Assembly (NCBI RefSeq): GCF_023008545.1 | Contig: NZ_CP095398.1 | Location: 682,001 to 746,000 of the forward strand | Direction of reading: 5' to 3' | DNA length: 64,000 nt | Source of the DNA: Natribaculum luteum | GTDB taxonomy: Archaea; Halobacteriota; Halobacteria; Halobacteriales; Natrialbaceae | In this document: one piece after another, positions 44,969 through 52,675 of the stretch | How the letters are laid out: every line of letters starts with the position of its first letter | Position numbering within the stretch: position 1 is the stretch's first letter | The notes under the pieces: model-generated | Seen by the model: the letters and a program-made list of their open reading frames with translations, nothing else | Databases searched by the model: none | Told to the model about the DNA's origin: nothing | Program-made: the position numbers and the translations under genes

Positions 44969-44990
44969 AATCGAGCAGTCCGAAATCGAT

Positions 44991-45251
44991 CTACTCGTCG
45001 ACCTCGAGTTCGCTCACGTCGAGATCGCCCTCGAGGTACGTCTGACCTGTTTCTGTGAGTTCGTAGAGGCCGGTTTCTACTTTTGTCAGCAACCCAGCTT
45101 CGGTGAGTATCTTGCACCGTTTGCTCACGTAGTGGCGATCGTATTCGATGTCCGCTGCAAGAACCTTCGGAGAGACCAAAATTGGATGCTCGTCGAAAAA
45201 GAGCATGATCTCGTAATCGACTGGTGCCATCCAGGGAACCCGCTCTACCAT
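44991..45251 (-). CDS. PhiH1 repressor-like winged-helix regulator
   Basis: 86 aa: MVERVPWMAPVDYEIMLFFDE (the W-M-x-x-D-x-x-I-L start of phage phiH1 repressor homologues), recognition-helix region IEYDRHYVSKRCKILTEAGLLTKV, wing GLYELTETGQTYLEGDLDVSEL. Such proteins are typical of haloarchaeal proviruses and integrative elements. It converges on the duplicated module, the same arrangement as the gene at 52676-52984. Confidence 0.85.
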   Translation of the reverse strand: MVERVPWMAPVDYEIMLFFDEHPILVSPKVLAADIEYDRHYVSKRCKILTEAGLLTKVETGLYELTETGQTYLEGDLDVSELEVDE

Positions 45252-45268
45252 CTATTCCCAACCTCCTG

Positions 45269-45643
45269 CTAGCAGAACGAACTCGAGCCCGGGCATCTCG
45301 ATTCAGCTGCTGGTATCGAAACGACTCCTTCCCGCACCAAGCACCGACAGATCGCGTCGTCCCTCGGTCGACTCGAGGTCAACACCAGCGCCGTCATCGA
45401 GGATGAGCGATCGTTCAGGCGAGATACTGACCAACACACGGGACGACCCAGAAATGTCGATGTCATTTGAACAGTTTCGCGAATCGCGTCTGTGAGATCC
45501 GCCATCTGGTCTTCGATGAGGTACGTCGCGACCCGCTCGTCAGCCGTCATCGCCACGGTCTCGTCAGTCGATGGCTGACTGGCCGACCTCGAGTCAGTCT
45601 CTTCGTTCGTCGCGAACTCCGAGAGCGTTGGATGGCCTGTCAT
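45269..45643 (-). pseudogene. Chimeric gene remnant
   Basis: The N-terminal part from ATG 45643 (MTGHPTLSEFATNEETDS) to about 45470 reads like haloarchaeal coding sequence (MTADERVATYLIEDQMADLTDAIRETVQ). Beyond it the frame turns Ser/Arg-rich and then runs antisense through a 51-bp piece of the lipoprotein gene. It is probably a truncated gene joined to a recombined fragment. Confidence 0.3.
45270..45320 (+). repeat. 51-bp fragment of the lipoprotein gene
   Basis: Starts CGAACTCGAGCCCGGGCATC and matches the ELEPGHLDSAAGIETT-coding segment of both lipoprotein genes without mismatch as far as I can read. It is an isolated internal fragment with neither flank of the parent gene. Confidence 0.8.
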
Positions 45644-45749
45644 GGTGTCCACCCATGTGATACCACAGAAATCGCACCGGACTGTCGGATACTCTCAAAC
45701 GCAAAGCGACCTGCGGAAGTGTTATTACGAATTACGCATAACTCATAAT

Positions 45750-46283
45750 ATGATGTCTCAATCTACGACACCGGGTGGGACGCCACCGATTCAGCAACTT
45801 CGGACGCTCGTTGACCTTTTAGAGAATCCGACGCTCGCTCGAATCTATACTCATGTGTTGCGAACTGAAGATCCGACTGTCGAGGATCTCATCTCTGAAC
45901 TCGATATCCCACAAGGGACTGCCTATGATTATGTCGGTCGACTCGAGGAGGCGGGTTTGATAACAAAGGTGCGTAAAGAGCGACCGTACGAATTTGCAGC
46001 GGAGCCACTTTCAATCACGCTCACGACAGACGGTGAAGAACGAACGATCACAGCCGAACTCGTTGACGCAGTCGGTCGTCGTGAGGCAGACAAAGATATT
46101 GATGTTTATCTTGATCGTCACGGGATCGATGGCCTTGCGACGGCTCTCGAGTATGCTCGTGAGTATGTCGACGGAACGGTCAACCATCGAATTATGGCCC
46201 GCGAAGTTGACATCTCTCCGCTGGAAGCTGAAATCATCTTGCAGGCACTCGAATCGGTTGTTCTTGAATACCGTGACGAATGA
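45750..46283 (+). CDS. HTH regulator of an HTH-PIN pair (antitoxin-like)
   Basis: 177 aa from ATG 45750 (MMSQSTTPGGTPPIQQLRTL), which follows an AT-rich patch. The N-terminal winged helix (ENPTLARIYTHVLRTEDPTVEDLISELDIPQGTAYDYVGRLEEAGLITKV, about 20-75) is followed by a dimerisation or sensor region (ELVDAVGRREADKDIDVYLDRHGIDGLATALEYAREYV) and a helical C-terminus. ATGA overlap of 4 bp with the PIN gene couples the two. This pairing and order are typical of VapBC-like or regulator-PIN modules. The partner is split by IS66, so the module is inactive here. Confidence 0.85.
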   Translation: MMSQSTTPGGTPPIQQLRTLVDLLENPTLARIYTHVLRTEDPTVEDLISELDIPQGTAYDYVGRLEEAGLITKVRKERPYEFAAEPLSITLTTDGEERTITAELVDAVGRREADKDIDVYLDRHGIDGLATALEYAREYVDGTVNHRIMAREVDISPLEAEIILQALESVVLEYRDE

Positions 46284-46518
46284 AGATCGAATATATCGCA
46301 GACACTGGTGTTTTCGTCCGGTGTGGTGGCCCAGACGCTGACAAATATCAGCGATTGCGCCGTGCAGTCCGACAGGCAGATGTCGAACTGCTCATTCCTC
46401 GACGAGTGCATCTCGAATTAGGTGGGAAGCCGAACGATGTGTCTTATTCCTCGAGCCAGATTCCATGGCAAGAAGGTATCGAGGAAGGATGGATTCTCGT
46501 AGCTGAAGAACTCGAGTA
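46280..46518 (+). pseudogene. PIN-domain nuclease, N-terminal part (split by IS66)
   Basis: From ATG 46280: MKIEYIADTGVFVRCGGPDADKY holds the first PIN acidic residue (Asp of ADTGVF). It continues to ILVAEELE and is interrupted by IS66 copy 2 within the 8-bp duplication CTCGAGTA. Its start overlaps the HTH gene stop. With the segment from 48096 the joined protein would be about 175 aa, a normal PIN length. Confidence 0.85.
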
Positions 46519-48095
46519 GTAGTTGGATAGCGATTTGCCGTCAGACCGATTTCGTAGCAGTCTCATGAATGGTCTCTCAATGGTGAATCAAGTGTGTCGC
46601 TGGGGGTTAGCGGATCGCTGGAATCGATAGATTCCACGATCCGCACCGAGAACAGTACGCATCTCCGCCAGCAACTCGTCGTCAAAGAGCTTGAGAACCG
46701 ACTTCTTCGTCGTCAGATCACTGCAAAACAACAGCAGATCGAACAACTTGAGGCTCGCCTCAAGCGGTACGAAAACCCAAACACACCTCCCAGTAAGCAG
46801 GGTGGCGTGGCTGGATCACCTGGCAACGATGACAGCGACGAGGAAGAGAACGAAGACCAAGGGGACGACGCTGGCGGCGACGCTGACGCCGCCAGCGGCT
46901 CCTCTCCAGGACGTGACGAAGGTCACGAAGGAACAACTCGACCGCCTCCGGAACCAGAGGAGACTATTCGAGTCGATCAGGGATATTGCCCAGACTGTGA
47001 GCAAATCCTCTCTAACCCGGACAGCTACATCTCACGGACGATTATCGACATACCTCTCCCTATTCCAACCACTGTCGTCGAGTACGAACTCGGCAAACAC
47101 CGCTGTTCCTGTGGAAACGAAGTCGTTGCTGAACATCCAGACTGCCCGGAAACCGGGCGGTTTGGGCCAAATATCATGGCCCAAACCGCCCTCGGTAGGT
47201 TCCATCAGCGACTTCCAAACCGTAAACAGGCGGAGCTGTTTGACTGGGAACTCGATACACCCATCTCTCATCGGACGATCTACAACCTGACCAAGCGGGT
47301 CGCAGACCGGCTGCGACCCGCGTATGACGATGTCAAAGCCCGTATTCAGGAAAGTGACGTCGTCTACTGCGATGAAACGGGATTTCCTGTTGACGGAGAG
47401 CAACACTGGGCGTGGACGTTCGTTACTGACGAAGAAGTGCTGTTCTGGGTTGATGAGAGTCGTGGAAGTCAGGTGTTAGAGGACGTCCTCGGCGAGGACT
47501 TCGCCGAGGACTCAACGCTCAGCTGTGACGGTTGGTCAGCGTATCCGAGCTATCACACGAAGCTCCAGCGGTGCTGGGCACATCTGTTGCGGGAGGCGGA
47601 GTACGTTGCTGAACGGTACGAGGAAGCAGAGAGGTTGTCTGAGGAGTTACACGCTCTCCATGACGATTTAACGGCGTTCGACGAGGAGGATCCGTCCGCC
47701 TCCGCCCGCGAGCAAAAGCGGGCGGAGGCGTCGTTACATCTGGAAGGCCTGATCAGGGAAGACTACGAGGCACAGGAGGTCAAGAAGCTGATCGAGAAGA
47801 TCAGGAACGGGTTAGGGCACTGGCTGACGTTCGTTACAGAGCCAGACGTCGATTCGACGAATAATCGCGCAGAGCGCGCTCTGCGCGAGCAAGTTGTGCT
47901 GCGGAAGATGTTCCGGACCCTCCGCTCAGCCGAAGGGGTCCAGATTCACGAGACGATTACGACCATGTTAGCCACGTGGAAACGACGAGGACTTGATCCG
48001 CCTGAACAGCTCCAGTCCATCCTCGGTGGGCAAGAACTCAGATTAGGATGAGAGGCATCACTGGCCGGTGAATCCTGGTCACGCTATCCAACTAC
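46519..48095 (+). mobile_element. IS66-family element, copy 2
   Basis: 1577 bp with the same terminal repeats as copy 1 (GTAGTTGGATAGCG / CGCTATCCAACTAC) and a perfect 8-bp target duplication CTCGAGTA (46511-46518 and 48096-48103). It splits the PIN gene. It differs from copies 1 and 3 at scattered positions. Confidence 0.95.
46594..48051 (+). CDS. IS66-family transposase, copy 2
   Basis: 485 aa with the same architecture as copy 1: coiled coil (LRQQLVVKELENRLLRRQ), NPNTPPSKQG, acidic linker, zinc finger CPDCEQ/HRCSCGNE, DDE core (YCDETGFPVDG, LSCDGWSAY, NNRAERALREQ). About twenty residue differences from copy 1, many in the N-terminal third (VKELE for VQKLE, ITAKQQQ for LAAQQQQ), show an independent arrival. 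The frame is intact and starts at a GTG. Confidence 0.95.
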   Translation: MSLGVSGSLESIDSTIRTENSTHLRQQLVVKELENRLLRRQITAKQQQIEQLEARLKRYENPNTPPSKQGGVAGSPGNDDSDEEENEDQGDDAGGDADAASGSSPGRDEGHEGTTRPPPEPEETIRVDQGYCPDCEQILSNPDSYISRTIIDIPLPIPTTVVEYELGKHRCSCGNEVVAEHPDCPETGRFGPNIMAQTALGRFHQRLPNRKQAELFDWELDTPISHRTIYNLTKRVADRLRPAYDDVKARIQESDVVYCDETGFPVDGEQHWAWTFVTDEEVLFWVDESRGSQVLEDVLGEDFAEDSTLSCDGWSAYPSYHTKLQRCWAHLLREAEYVAERYEEAERLSEELHALHDDLTAFDEEDPSASAREQKRAEASLHLEGLIREDYEAQEVKKLIEKIRNGLGHWLTFVTEPDVDSTNNRAERALREQVVLRKMFRTLRSAEGVQIHETITTMLATWKRRGLDPPEQLQSILGGQELRLG

Positions 48096-48398
48096 CTCGA
48101 GTACGCGAATCCACTCGTTTCTGGAATTATGGACGCTTCCAGACGGTTTATCGCGAATGAGACAAATCGGCCCGAAGACAGTATTGAAAAAACGGATACA
48201 GCGCTTGTTGGTCTTGCGGTTCAACTTCTTGATAACGGTGAGGCTGAGAAGGTGATATTGTTGACGACAGACAAGCCTGCTGGACGAGCCGCAGAAACCT
48301 TGCTTCCTGAATACGGTTTCCCAGATCAGATTGAGTTCTGGTATGCAAGTGAATCGTATCTAGAACAGATGACTGCAGCCGATTTTCTTGACAACTAA
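48096..48398 (+). pseudogene. PIN-domain nuclease, C-terminal part (split by IS66)
   Basis: Continues the frame of 46280-46518 after the element: LEYANPLVSGIMDASRRFIAN, then KTDTALVGLAVQLLDNGEAEKVILLTTDKPAGRAA, which supplies the late PIN acidic residues (Asp in TDTALVG and TTDK), ending AADFLDN. PIN proteins are metal-dependent RNases or DNases. Precise loss of IS66 with one target copy would restore the gene. Confidence 0.85.
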
Positions 48399-48892
48399 TC
48401 TACTGTTGACTTACAAATCGAGCGCCAGATCTGTTCCTCCGATGCGGAGCCGTCGCTCCCTGAGATGGCTATCGCTGGACGCGGGCTGATCAAGCCCGCG
48501 TCCAGATTCTCATACACTGCGGGAATCCCGACGCCGTTGGTCGGTGCCTCCCATTTCCGCAGCAGTGCTTTGTCGAGAGCATGGTCGATCCACTCCCGGA
48601 ATACTTCGAAGCGGAACCAAACTGGGAGTGCTCGCCCGCCGCGGCGCGGCGTGGCGAGCACGCCCTACCGGACGATCAACCACAAGTTCCGCAACAGGAA
48701 GCTCACAAGCACAAACAACAACCGAACGACTGGATCGGTTGTACTCGTACACGCATGTGCCTCTCTCATCGTTCGGAAGGCTGTCTCGATCGCTGCCCGT
48801 TTCTGGTAGAGAGCTTCGACTTCCTTCGGCGTGCGATGTACGTACTGACTGGCGATAGAGAATGAGCAAAAATATTCACCCATGATTGACAA
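48395..48892 (-). pseudogene. ISH3-family transposase remnant (C-terminal)
   Basis: Two frames of one decayed gene. 48665-48892 holds RTPKEVEALYQKRAAIETAFRTMREAH, the Y-x2-R-x3-E catalytic block, and VRLLFVLVSFLLRNLWLIVR, the hydrophobic C-terminal helix. 48395-48661 holds VWFRFEVFREWIDHALDKALLRKWE and the tail. A frameshift lies near 48662. The pattern parallels the intact transposase at 9948-11126. The first part of the gene is missing; its upstream edge joins the duplicated lipoprotein segment. Confidence 0.85.
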
Positions 48893-48903
48893 ATGGATAG
48901 ATA

Positions 48904-49341
48904 ATGGTCGAGCCGCCCCCCATGCCCACTGTGTTCACCGAAAGCATTTCTCGACGAGGATGGCTTGCTTTTATGGGATCGATAGTCCCGATTACCATAT
49001 CGGGATGTAGTGATTTCGCGTTCTCCAACGGCACAGAGGGCGAAGGAGATACGATCGAGATCATGGTCGAAAATCGGACGGACGAGCGCGCAACGATCGG
49101 CGTTCGAGTAGAGGACGACGACGGAGAGACGTTGTTTAGTCGGGTATACGAACTCGAGCCCGGGCATCTCGATTCAGCTGCTGGTATCGAAACGACTCCG
49201 TCGACGGTGACCGCGTTCACGCCAGAAGGGGCCGCTGCGACCTGGGAGTATGCACCTGATCTGGACATCGACTGTGAGGGAGAGGATATCGGGATCACCT
49301 TACGATCGGATAATTCGATCGAGTCGTGGTACGCCTGTTGA
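48904..49341 (+). CDS. Tat-type lipoprotein, copy 2
   Basis: 145 aa, near-duplicate of 42668-43105: ISRRGWLAFMGSIVPITISGC signal with lipobox, then an almost unchanged mature domain (TIEIMVENRTDERATIGVRVEDDDGETLFSRVYELEPGHL..SIESWYAC). Changes cluster in the signal peptide, while the mature part stays conserved, consistent with selection on the exported domain. Upstream similarity of about 40 bp includes the promoter-like AAAAATATTC, so the duplication carried its promoter. It abuts an ISH3 relic. Confidence 0.85.
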   Translation: MVEPPPMPTVFTESISRRGWLAFMGSIVPITISGCSDFAFSNGTEGEGDTIEIMVENRTDERATIGVRVEDDDGETLFSRVYELEPGHLDSAAGIETTPSTVTAFTPEGAAATWEYAPDLDIDCEGEDIGITLRSDNSIESWYAC

Positions 49342-49408
49342 GTGCACTCCCCGTCCTTCTCATCGAGGCGCTCTCATCCCAGGATTTCGCCGGATCTACA
49401 CCGGAATG

Positions 49409-49447
49409 CATCGTGGTGATCACATTCGAGGAGCGACAGCACCAGCG
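49409..49447 (+). repeat. Dispersed 39-bp motif, copy 2
   Basis: CATCGTGGTGATCACATTCG then AGGAGCGACAGCACCAGCG; same distance behind lipoprotein copy 2 as copy 1 is behind its gene, so it belongs to the duplicated segment. Confidence 0.7.
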
Positions 49448-49688
49448 AACAAACTCGAGTACTACCCTGGTCAAATGAAAAGGTGAACACAGTGCGGGCA
49501 ATATTCCGTCACCAGACGAGATAGATTACTGGCTCTATTGAAATACTTAATCGATGATAGTTTTTCGGAGCCGTGCTGCATACAGAGCATAAGTTCAGCA
49601 CGGCAGCTTCGCTTGTTTCATTCTGAATCTAATGAATTATTCGAGCAGTATACTTGTAAATCGATCAATCTCTAACTCGCGGAAAGAA

Positions 49689-49696
49689 TTTTTATT
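49689..49696 (+). promoter_or_regulatory. TATA box of the 49717 gene
   Basis: TTTTTATT centred 25 nt upstream of ATG 49717. It supports that start rather than the in-frame ATG at 49699. Confidence 0.5.
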
Positions 49697-49716
49697 CAGT
49701 GAACCATTTGTTAGAT

Positions 49717-49929
49717 ATGGTCATTTCAACGACGTCAGTATGGGACGAAATTGCGAACGAAGTTGCAGACGGGTTGGTAATCGAGTACGAAGATGCAACT
49801 GTGTACGGCGATTTTGAACAGGAACAGGTTCTTCACCAGGGTAAAGTTCGTATTCTCCCAAATAGTTGGGTTGCTTTACCAACTGGCCGTCTGCTTTCGC
49901 CAGAAGCGGTACATCATATCGACCCGTAG
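49717..49929 (+). CDS. Small hypothetical protein
   Basis: 70 aa from ATG 49717 (MVISTTSVWDEIANEVADGL). It is acidic with alternating strands (VIEYEDATVYGDFEQEQVLHQGKVRILPNSWVALPTGRLLSPEAVHHI), compatible with a small beta barrel. No cysteines or TM segment. It lies inside the transposase-less relic element, so it is probably cargo. Family not recognised. Confidence 0.65.
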   Translation: MVISTTSVWDEIANEVADGLVIEYEDATVYGDFEQEQVLHQGKVRILPNSWVALPTGRLLSPEAVHHIDP

Positions 49930-50169
49930 GACTCTGTACTGATCGATCTCCCTCATCGCAGATCAGTTCTCAATCCGTGTCACATTCGCGCGCTGTATTC
50001 AGCAGACTCTGACCGAAATCCTGAGGCGCTGTCAAGAGCGGCGTGCGAGATAGAGGACGAGTTTAGCACGACGGCTTCGTTTGTTTCGCGTCGAAACCGG
50101 TGAACCATCTGCTCACTTCATGTGCGAATTGATCAAAGGTTATTTCGTATCAAACTCTAAGATATCAAT

Positions 50170-50274
50170 ATGGAAACTGTGCTCTCTGTTATCGCTATAT
50201 TGTTCGTCATCGGGGTAATTTACTCATTAGTACGATTATTTTGGGATGACGAGATGCCCAATTGGATTGGCTGA
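50170..50274 (+). CDS. Single-TM micro-protein
   Basis: 34 aa: METVLSVIAILFVIGVIYSL then VRLFWDDEMPNWIG. One TM helix (about 3-22) and a short acidic, Trp-containing tail. TTATTT lies about 27 nt upstream (50140-50145). It is short, so coding status rests on the clean TM plus promoter spacing. Confidence 0.45.
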   Translation: METVLSVIAILFVIGVIYSLVRLFWDDEMPNWIG

Positions 50275-50486
50275 GATGCTATGTGAAGAATCTCTACTGA
50301 CCGTTCACCACCCTTCGTAGATCGACCTTCGACTCGTGCCGCAGTCGCGCCTTGTATCTTCCAGAGACTCGACTAACTACCGAACTGTTGTCAGAAACGG
50401 CGTGCAAGATATAGAGTGTAGTCAGCAGTCGACCTGAGCCATGGACAAGCTTCTTTACCACTTCGTTTTAAGTACAAGATACTCTA

Positions 50487-50708
50487 ATGCTCGATTTCGT
50501 CCGGTCAAGCCCTCTTTTTAGCATTCGGCGGTTGGCTTTCGGTATAGTCCTCACCGTCTTCATCGTGGCTACTGATGTACTCTTTATCCATCTCCAAGAC
50601 ATCCAAACGACCGCTGACTTCGTCTCCAAGGTCGCGATTCACACGCTCGGAGCCTATGGTGCGTTTACGATCATGGCCTTGTTTAACCAGCCCAGCGCTA
50701 GCCAGTAG
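50487..50708 (+). CDS. Small two-TM membrane protein
   Basis: 73 aa: MLDFVRSSPLFSIRRLAFGI, TM1 AFGIVLTVFIVATDVLFIHL, loop QDIQTTADFVSKV, TM2 AIHTLGAYGAFTIMALF, short tail. The frame lies near the right end of the relic element 49531-50774. No family recognised. Confidence 0.6.
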   Translation: MLDFVRSSPLFSIRRLAFGIVLTVFIVATDVLFIHLQDIQTTADFVSKVAIHTLGAYGAFTIMALFNQPSASQ

Positions 50709-50935
50709 TTGACCGACTCGCGCCCTGTATTCAGCACGCTGTTTATGTCAACTGCTAAGGGTTTCAATAGAGCCTCGATTTGGATTTGGATGGCTCTGTT
50801 GAAATCCTATTCTTCATGCACAATGTAGAATGAAACAGTCGATAGATGGGAACTGCGTAGTTTCCATCTCTCTGTCATGAGATGTGGACAATCTTCACCG
50901 AAAGTACTTGTATAGACGGGGGAAAACATGTTTCT

Positions 50936-51187
50936 ATGCCTGCATTCGGTGTTGGAACCCCGATATTCCTCGTCGTACAAGCTCTCATCTCGTGGTTCGT
51001 CTATTCTGAGGCGAAAAAGTATGGCTCGCGCTCCCCGGTAGTCGTAGGAGCATCTGTATTCGTTCTAGGAGTGGGGCTTGCATTCGTTTTCAGTACTGTC
51101 ATCGAGTTAGTCGTAGTCGAACTTCTCGTCATCCTCATCTATCTTCTCGGAGTACACGCTGCAAAACGGCGTTCTGCATCCGCTTGA
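50936..51187 (+). CDS. Small membrane protein, passenger gene of the IS5-like element
   Basis: 83 aa from ATG 50936 (MPAFGVGTPIFLVVQALISW); an upstream in-frame ATG at 50882 would add 18 polar residues. Three hydrophobic segments: TPIFLVVQALISWFVYSEA, PVVVGASVFVLGVGLAFVFS, and VIELVVVELLVILIYLLGVHA, followed by a basic end (AKRRSASA). It lies between the left inverted repeat and the transposase 3' end, so it moves with the element. Small membrane proteins also occupy the related relic element next door. Function is unknown. Confidence 0.65.
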   Translation: MPAFGVGTPIFLVVQALISWFVYSEAKKYGSRSPVVVGASVFVLGVGLAFVFSTVIELVVVELLVILIYLLGVHAAKRRSASA

Positions 51188-51222
51188 GCTATTCTATGAT
51201 ACTTTCATCCTGCATTGACCGC

Positions 51223-52044
51223 TCAGAGTGATCGGTCGATATTATGAACGAGACAGGCGATGGTGAGCTCACGAAATTGTTTCCACCAGCGTCGTGAGCG
51301 GACGAACGCACCGTACTTTCGCTTGAGTGTTGAGTTGACAGTCTCGGATTGACTCCGCTGTCCGTAGAGATCAGTGTCTAAGCGTGCGTTCCATGCCTTG
51401 TGGAGCGATGTGAACTCACGATGCTTGATCAGTGGACGAACCTCGTATTGACGGGCAAGCCGTCTGATTTTCTGGTCGTCGTAGCCTTTTTCACCGAGCA
51501 GGATGTCGATAGTCTCGGGGTTGCGTTTGATCAACGACGGCGCGATCTGGCTATCGTGTTTTCGTGTCGTCGTCACGTGTAAATCAAGGATGGCGTTCAC
51601 TTTGGAATCGACTAGCAGTGTTACTTTGAGTTGCTGAATCGTGAGTTTGGCTCGTTTCGTGTAGTGGTTTGAGGCGTGGCTGCGGTCGAATCCCGAAGCA
51701 TCAATCCCCCCAATGCCGTTGGTCGGGAGCAGTGAAACAGAGAGATTGAGCAGCACTCGCCAGACAGCCATATCGAGTCTATCGAACGCTTTGCACAGTG
51801 TTGATGGGGCAGGCAGTTCAGTGAGATTAATCGCGTTCCGAATACGGGGCATTTCGATGAGTTCGTCGAGGAGTGTTCGATACGTTGTATCCTTTCGAAC
51901 TTTGAGACAGAGGAGAACGATGTGCTGATGGAGCGTATAGCGTTTTTTCGAGAACTTCGAGGAGTATCGAGCTACGGCACGTTGCGCTAACTGAAATGCT
52001 TCCTCAACAAATCGGAGCAACCGAGACTTTGGGAGGGTCTGCAT
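51223..52044 (-). CDS. IS5-family DDE transposase
   Basis: 273 aa. The DNA-binding N-terminus MQTLPKSRLLRFVEEAFQLAQ is followed by GGIDASGFDRSHASNHYTKR (first catalytic Asp, about 115), DILLGEKGYDDQKIRRLAR (near 185) and GQRSQSETVNSTLKRKYG (catalytic Glu near 235). The family usually has a D-K-G-Y-D block at the second site; here the first Asp of that block is Glu, with Asp kept two residues on. Whether activity survives is uncertain. Convergent with the passenger gene. Confidence 0.9.
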   Translation of the reverse strand: MQTLPKSRLLRFVEEAFQLAQRAVARYSSKFSKKRYTLHQHIVLLCLKVRKDTTYRTLLDELIEMPRIRNAINLTELPAPSTLCKAFDRLDMAVWRVLLNLSVSLLPTNGIGGIDASGFDRSHASNHYTKRAKLTIQQLKVTLLVDSKVNAILDLHVTTTRKHDSQIAPSLIKRNPETIDILLGEKGYDDQKIRRLARQYEVRPLIKHREFTSLHKAWNARLDTDLYGQRSQSETVNSTLKRKYGAFVRSRRWWKQFRELTIACLVHNIDRSL

Positions 52045-52160
52045 CTACTCAAACTACCGACTGAACCTGTAACTCACTAAGGATTTCAACAGAGCCATTT
52101 GGATGGAAGATGAAATAATAGTCACAACAAATATGGGTGTTGGCTAAAATTGCCTTACCA

Positions 52161-52349
52161 ATGGTTGGCGCTGCAATACAACGATTTTCGATACTCTTGC
52201 TACTGTTCGGTGGATTTCTTGATGTCTATGCGGCAATAGAATTCCCGAGTGGATTACCCGCACTTGGGAGGGGAATCATGCTTCTCGCGTTAGTCCTCGG
52301 GATCGTGGGATTATCCATCGAATTGTCGTCGAACCTGGGTGAGACGTAA
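52161..52349 (+). CDS. Small two-TM membrane protein
   Basis: 62 aa from ATG 52161 (MVGAAIQRFSILLLLFGGFL); an upstream GTG at 52137 is also open. TM1 FSILLLLFGGFLDVYAAI, TM2 GRGIMLLALVLGIVGLSIEL, then a short polar end. It lies immediately outside the right end of the IS5-like element. No family recognised. Confidence 0.55.
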   Translation: MVGAAIQRFSILLLLFGGFLDVYAAIEFPSGLPALGRGIMLLALVLGIVGLSIELSSNLGET

Positions 52350-52397
52350 CCTACGTCACCGTCTCTCGAGGGGTTATCGAATAGACACCCACAGAGG

Positions 52398-52432
52398 TTC
52401 TCGTGATCGCATTCGAACAGCGACGGCGCTAC
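52398..52432 (+). repeat. Dispersed motif, copy 3 (diverged)
   Basis: TTCTCGTGATCGCATTCGAA then CAGCGACGGCGCTAC; matches the central GTGATCGCATTCGA..AGCGAC core of the copies at 43175 and 49409. It lies about 35 bp before the duplicated module at 52469. Confidence 0.55.
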
Positions 52433-52468
52433 AGGACTAACGGGACTAGTTCGAGTCACATCTAGATC

Positions 52469-52652
52469 GAGAACCCCTCGAGTGAGATCGAACTCACCGA
52501 CGAAACCACGCCGACAACGGCTGGCCAACCTAACCACACCGGGTGGGAATGAAAGGGGCGACGGGCTCGAGGTGCGAGACGAAGTCAAGCACCGCAGCGA
52601 CGCGAGGAGCGCAGCGAGTCGCAGCCCTCGAGCACGTCGGGGCTTTCTGGGT
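52469..52652 (+). repeat. Duplicated module with protein C-terminal tail, copy 2
   Basis: Near-identical to 44714-44968 apart from a 58-bp internal absence and the start GAGAACCCCTCGAG. It again encodes ..SSEIELTDETTPTTAG..HTGWE-stop and ends near a convergent phiH1 repressor-like gene. Confidence 0.8.
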
Positions 52653-52675
52653 GTTGTTACTCGAGCGGTTCTCGA

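Larger units (their letters stand above)
49531..50774. mobile_element. Relic element with IS5-like inverted repeats and small-gene cargo, no transposase
   Basis: The left end GGCTCTATTGAAATACTTA and right end (reverse complement) GGCTCTATTGAAACCCTTAG form imperfect inverted repeats, and they match the ends of the adjacent complete element (GGCTCTGTTGAAATCCT at 50792). No target duplication remains. Inside are three small reading frames and internal duplicated stretches (CGGCGTGCGAGATAGAG near 50043 and CGGCGTGCAAGATATAGAG near 50400). It is a probable transposase-less derivative. Confidence 0.55.
50792..52096. mobile_element. IS5-family element carrying a small membrane-protein passenger
   Basis: Ends are 17-bp perfect inverted repeats GGCTCTGTTGAAATCCT / AGGATTTCAACAGAGCC, flanked by an 8-bp target duplication ATTTGGAT (50784-50791 and 52097-52104). 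Inside are a minus-strand transposase (51223-52044) and, convergent with it, a plus-strand membrane-protein gene (50936-51187). The length of 1305 bp is larger than a bare element with this transposase needs, by about the size of the passenger. Confidence 0.85.
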
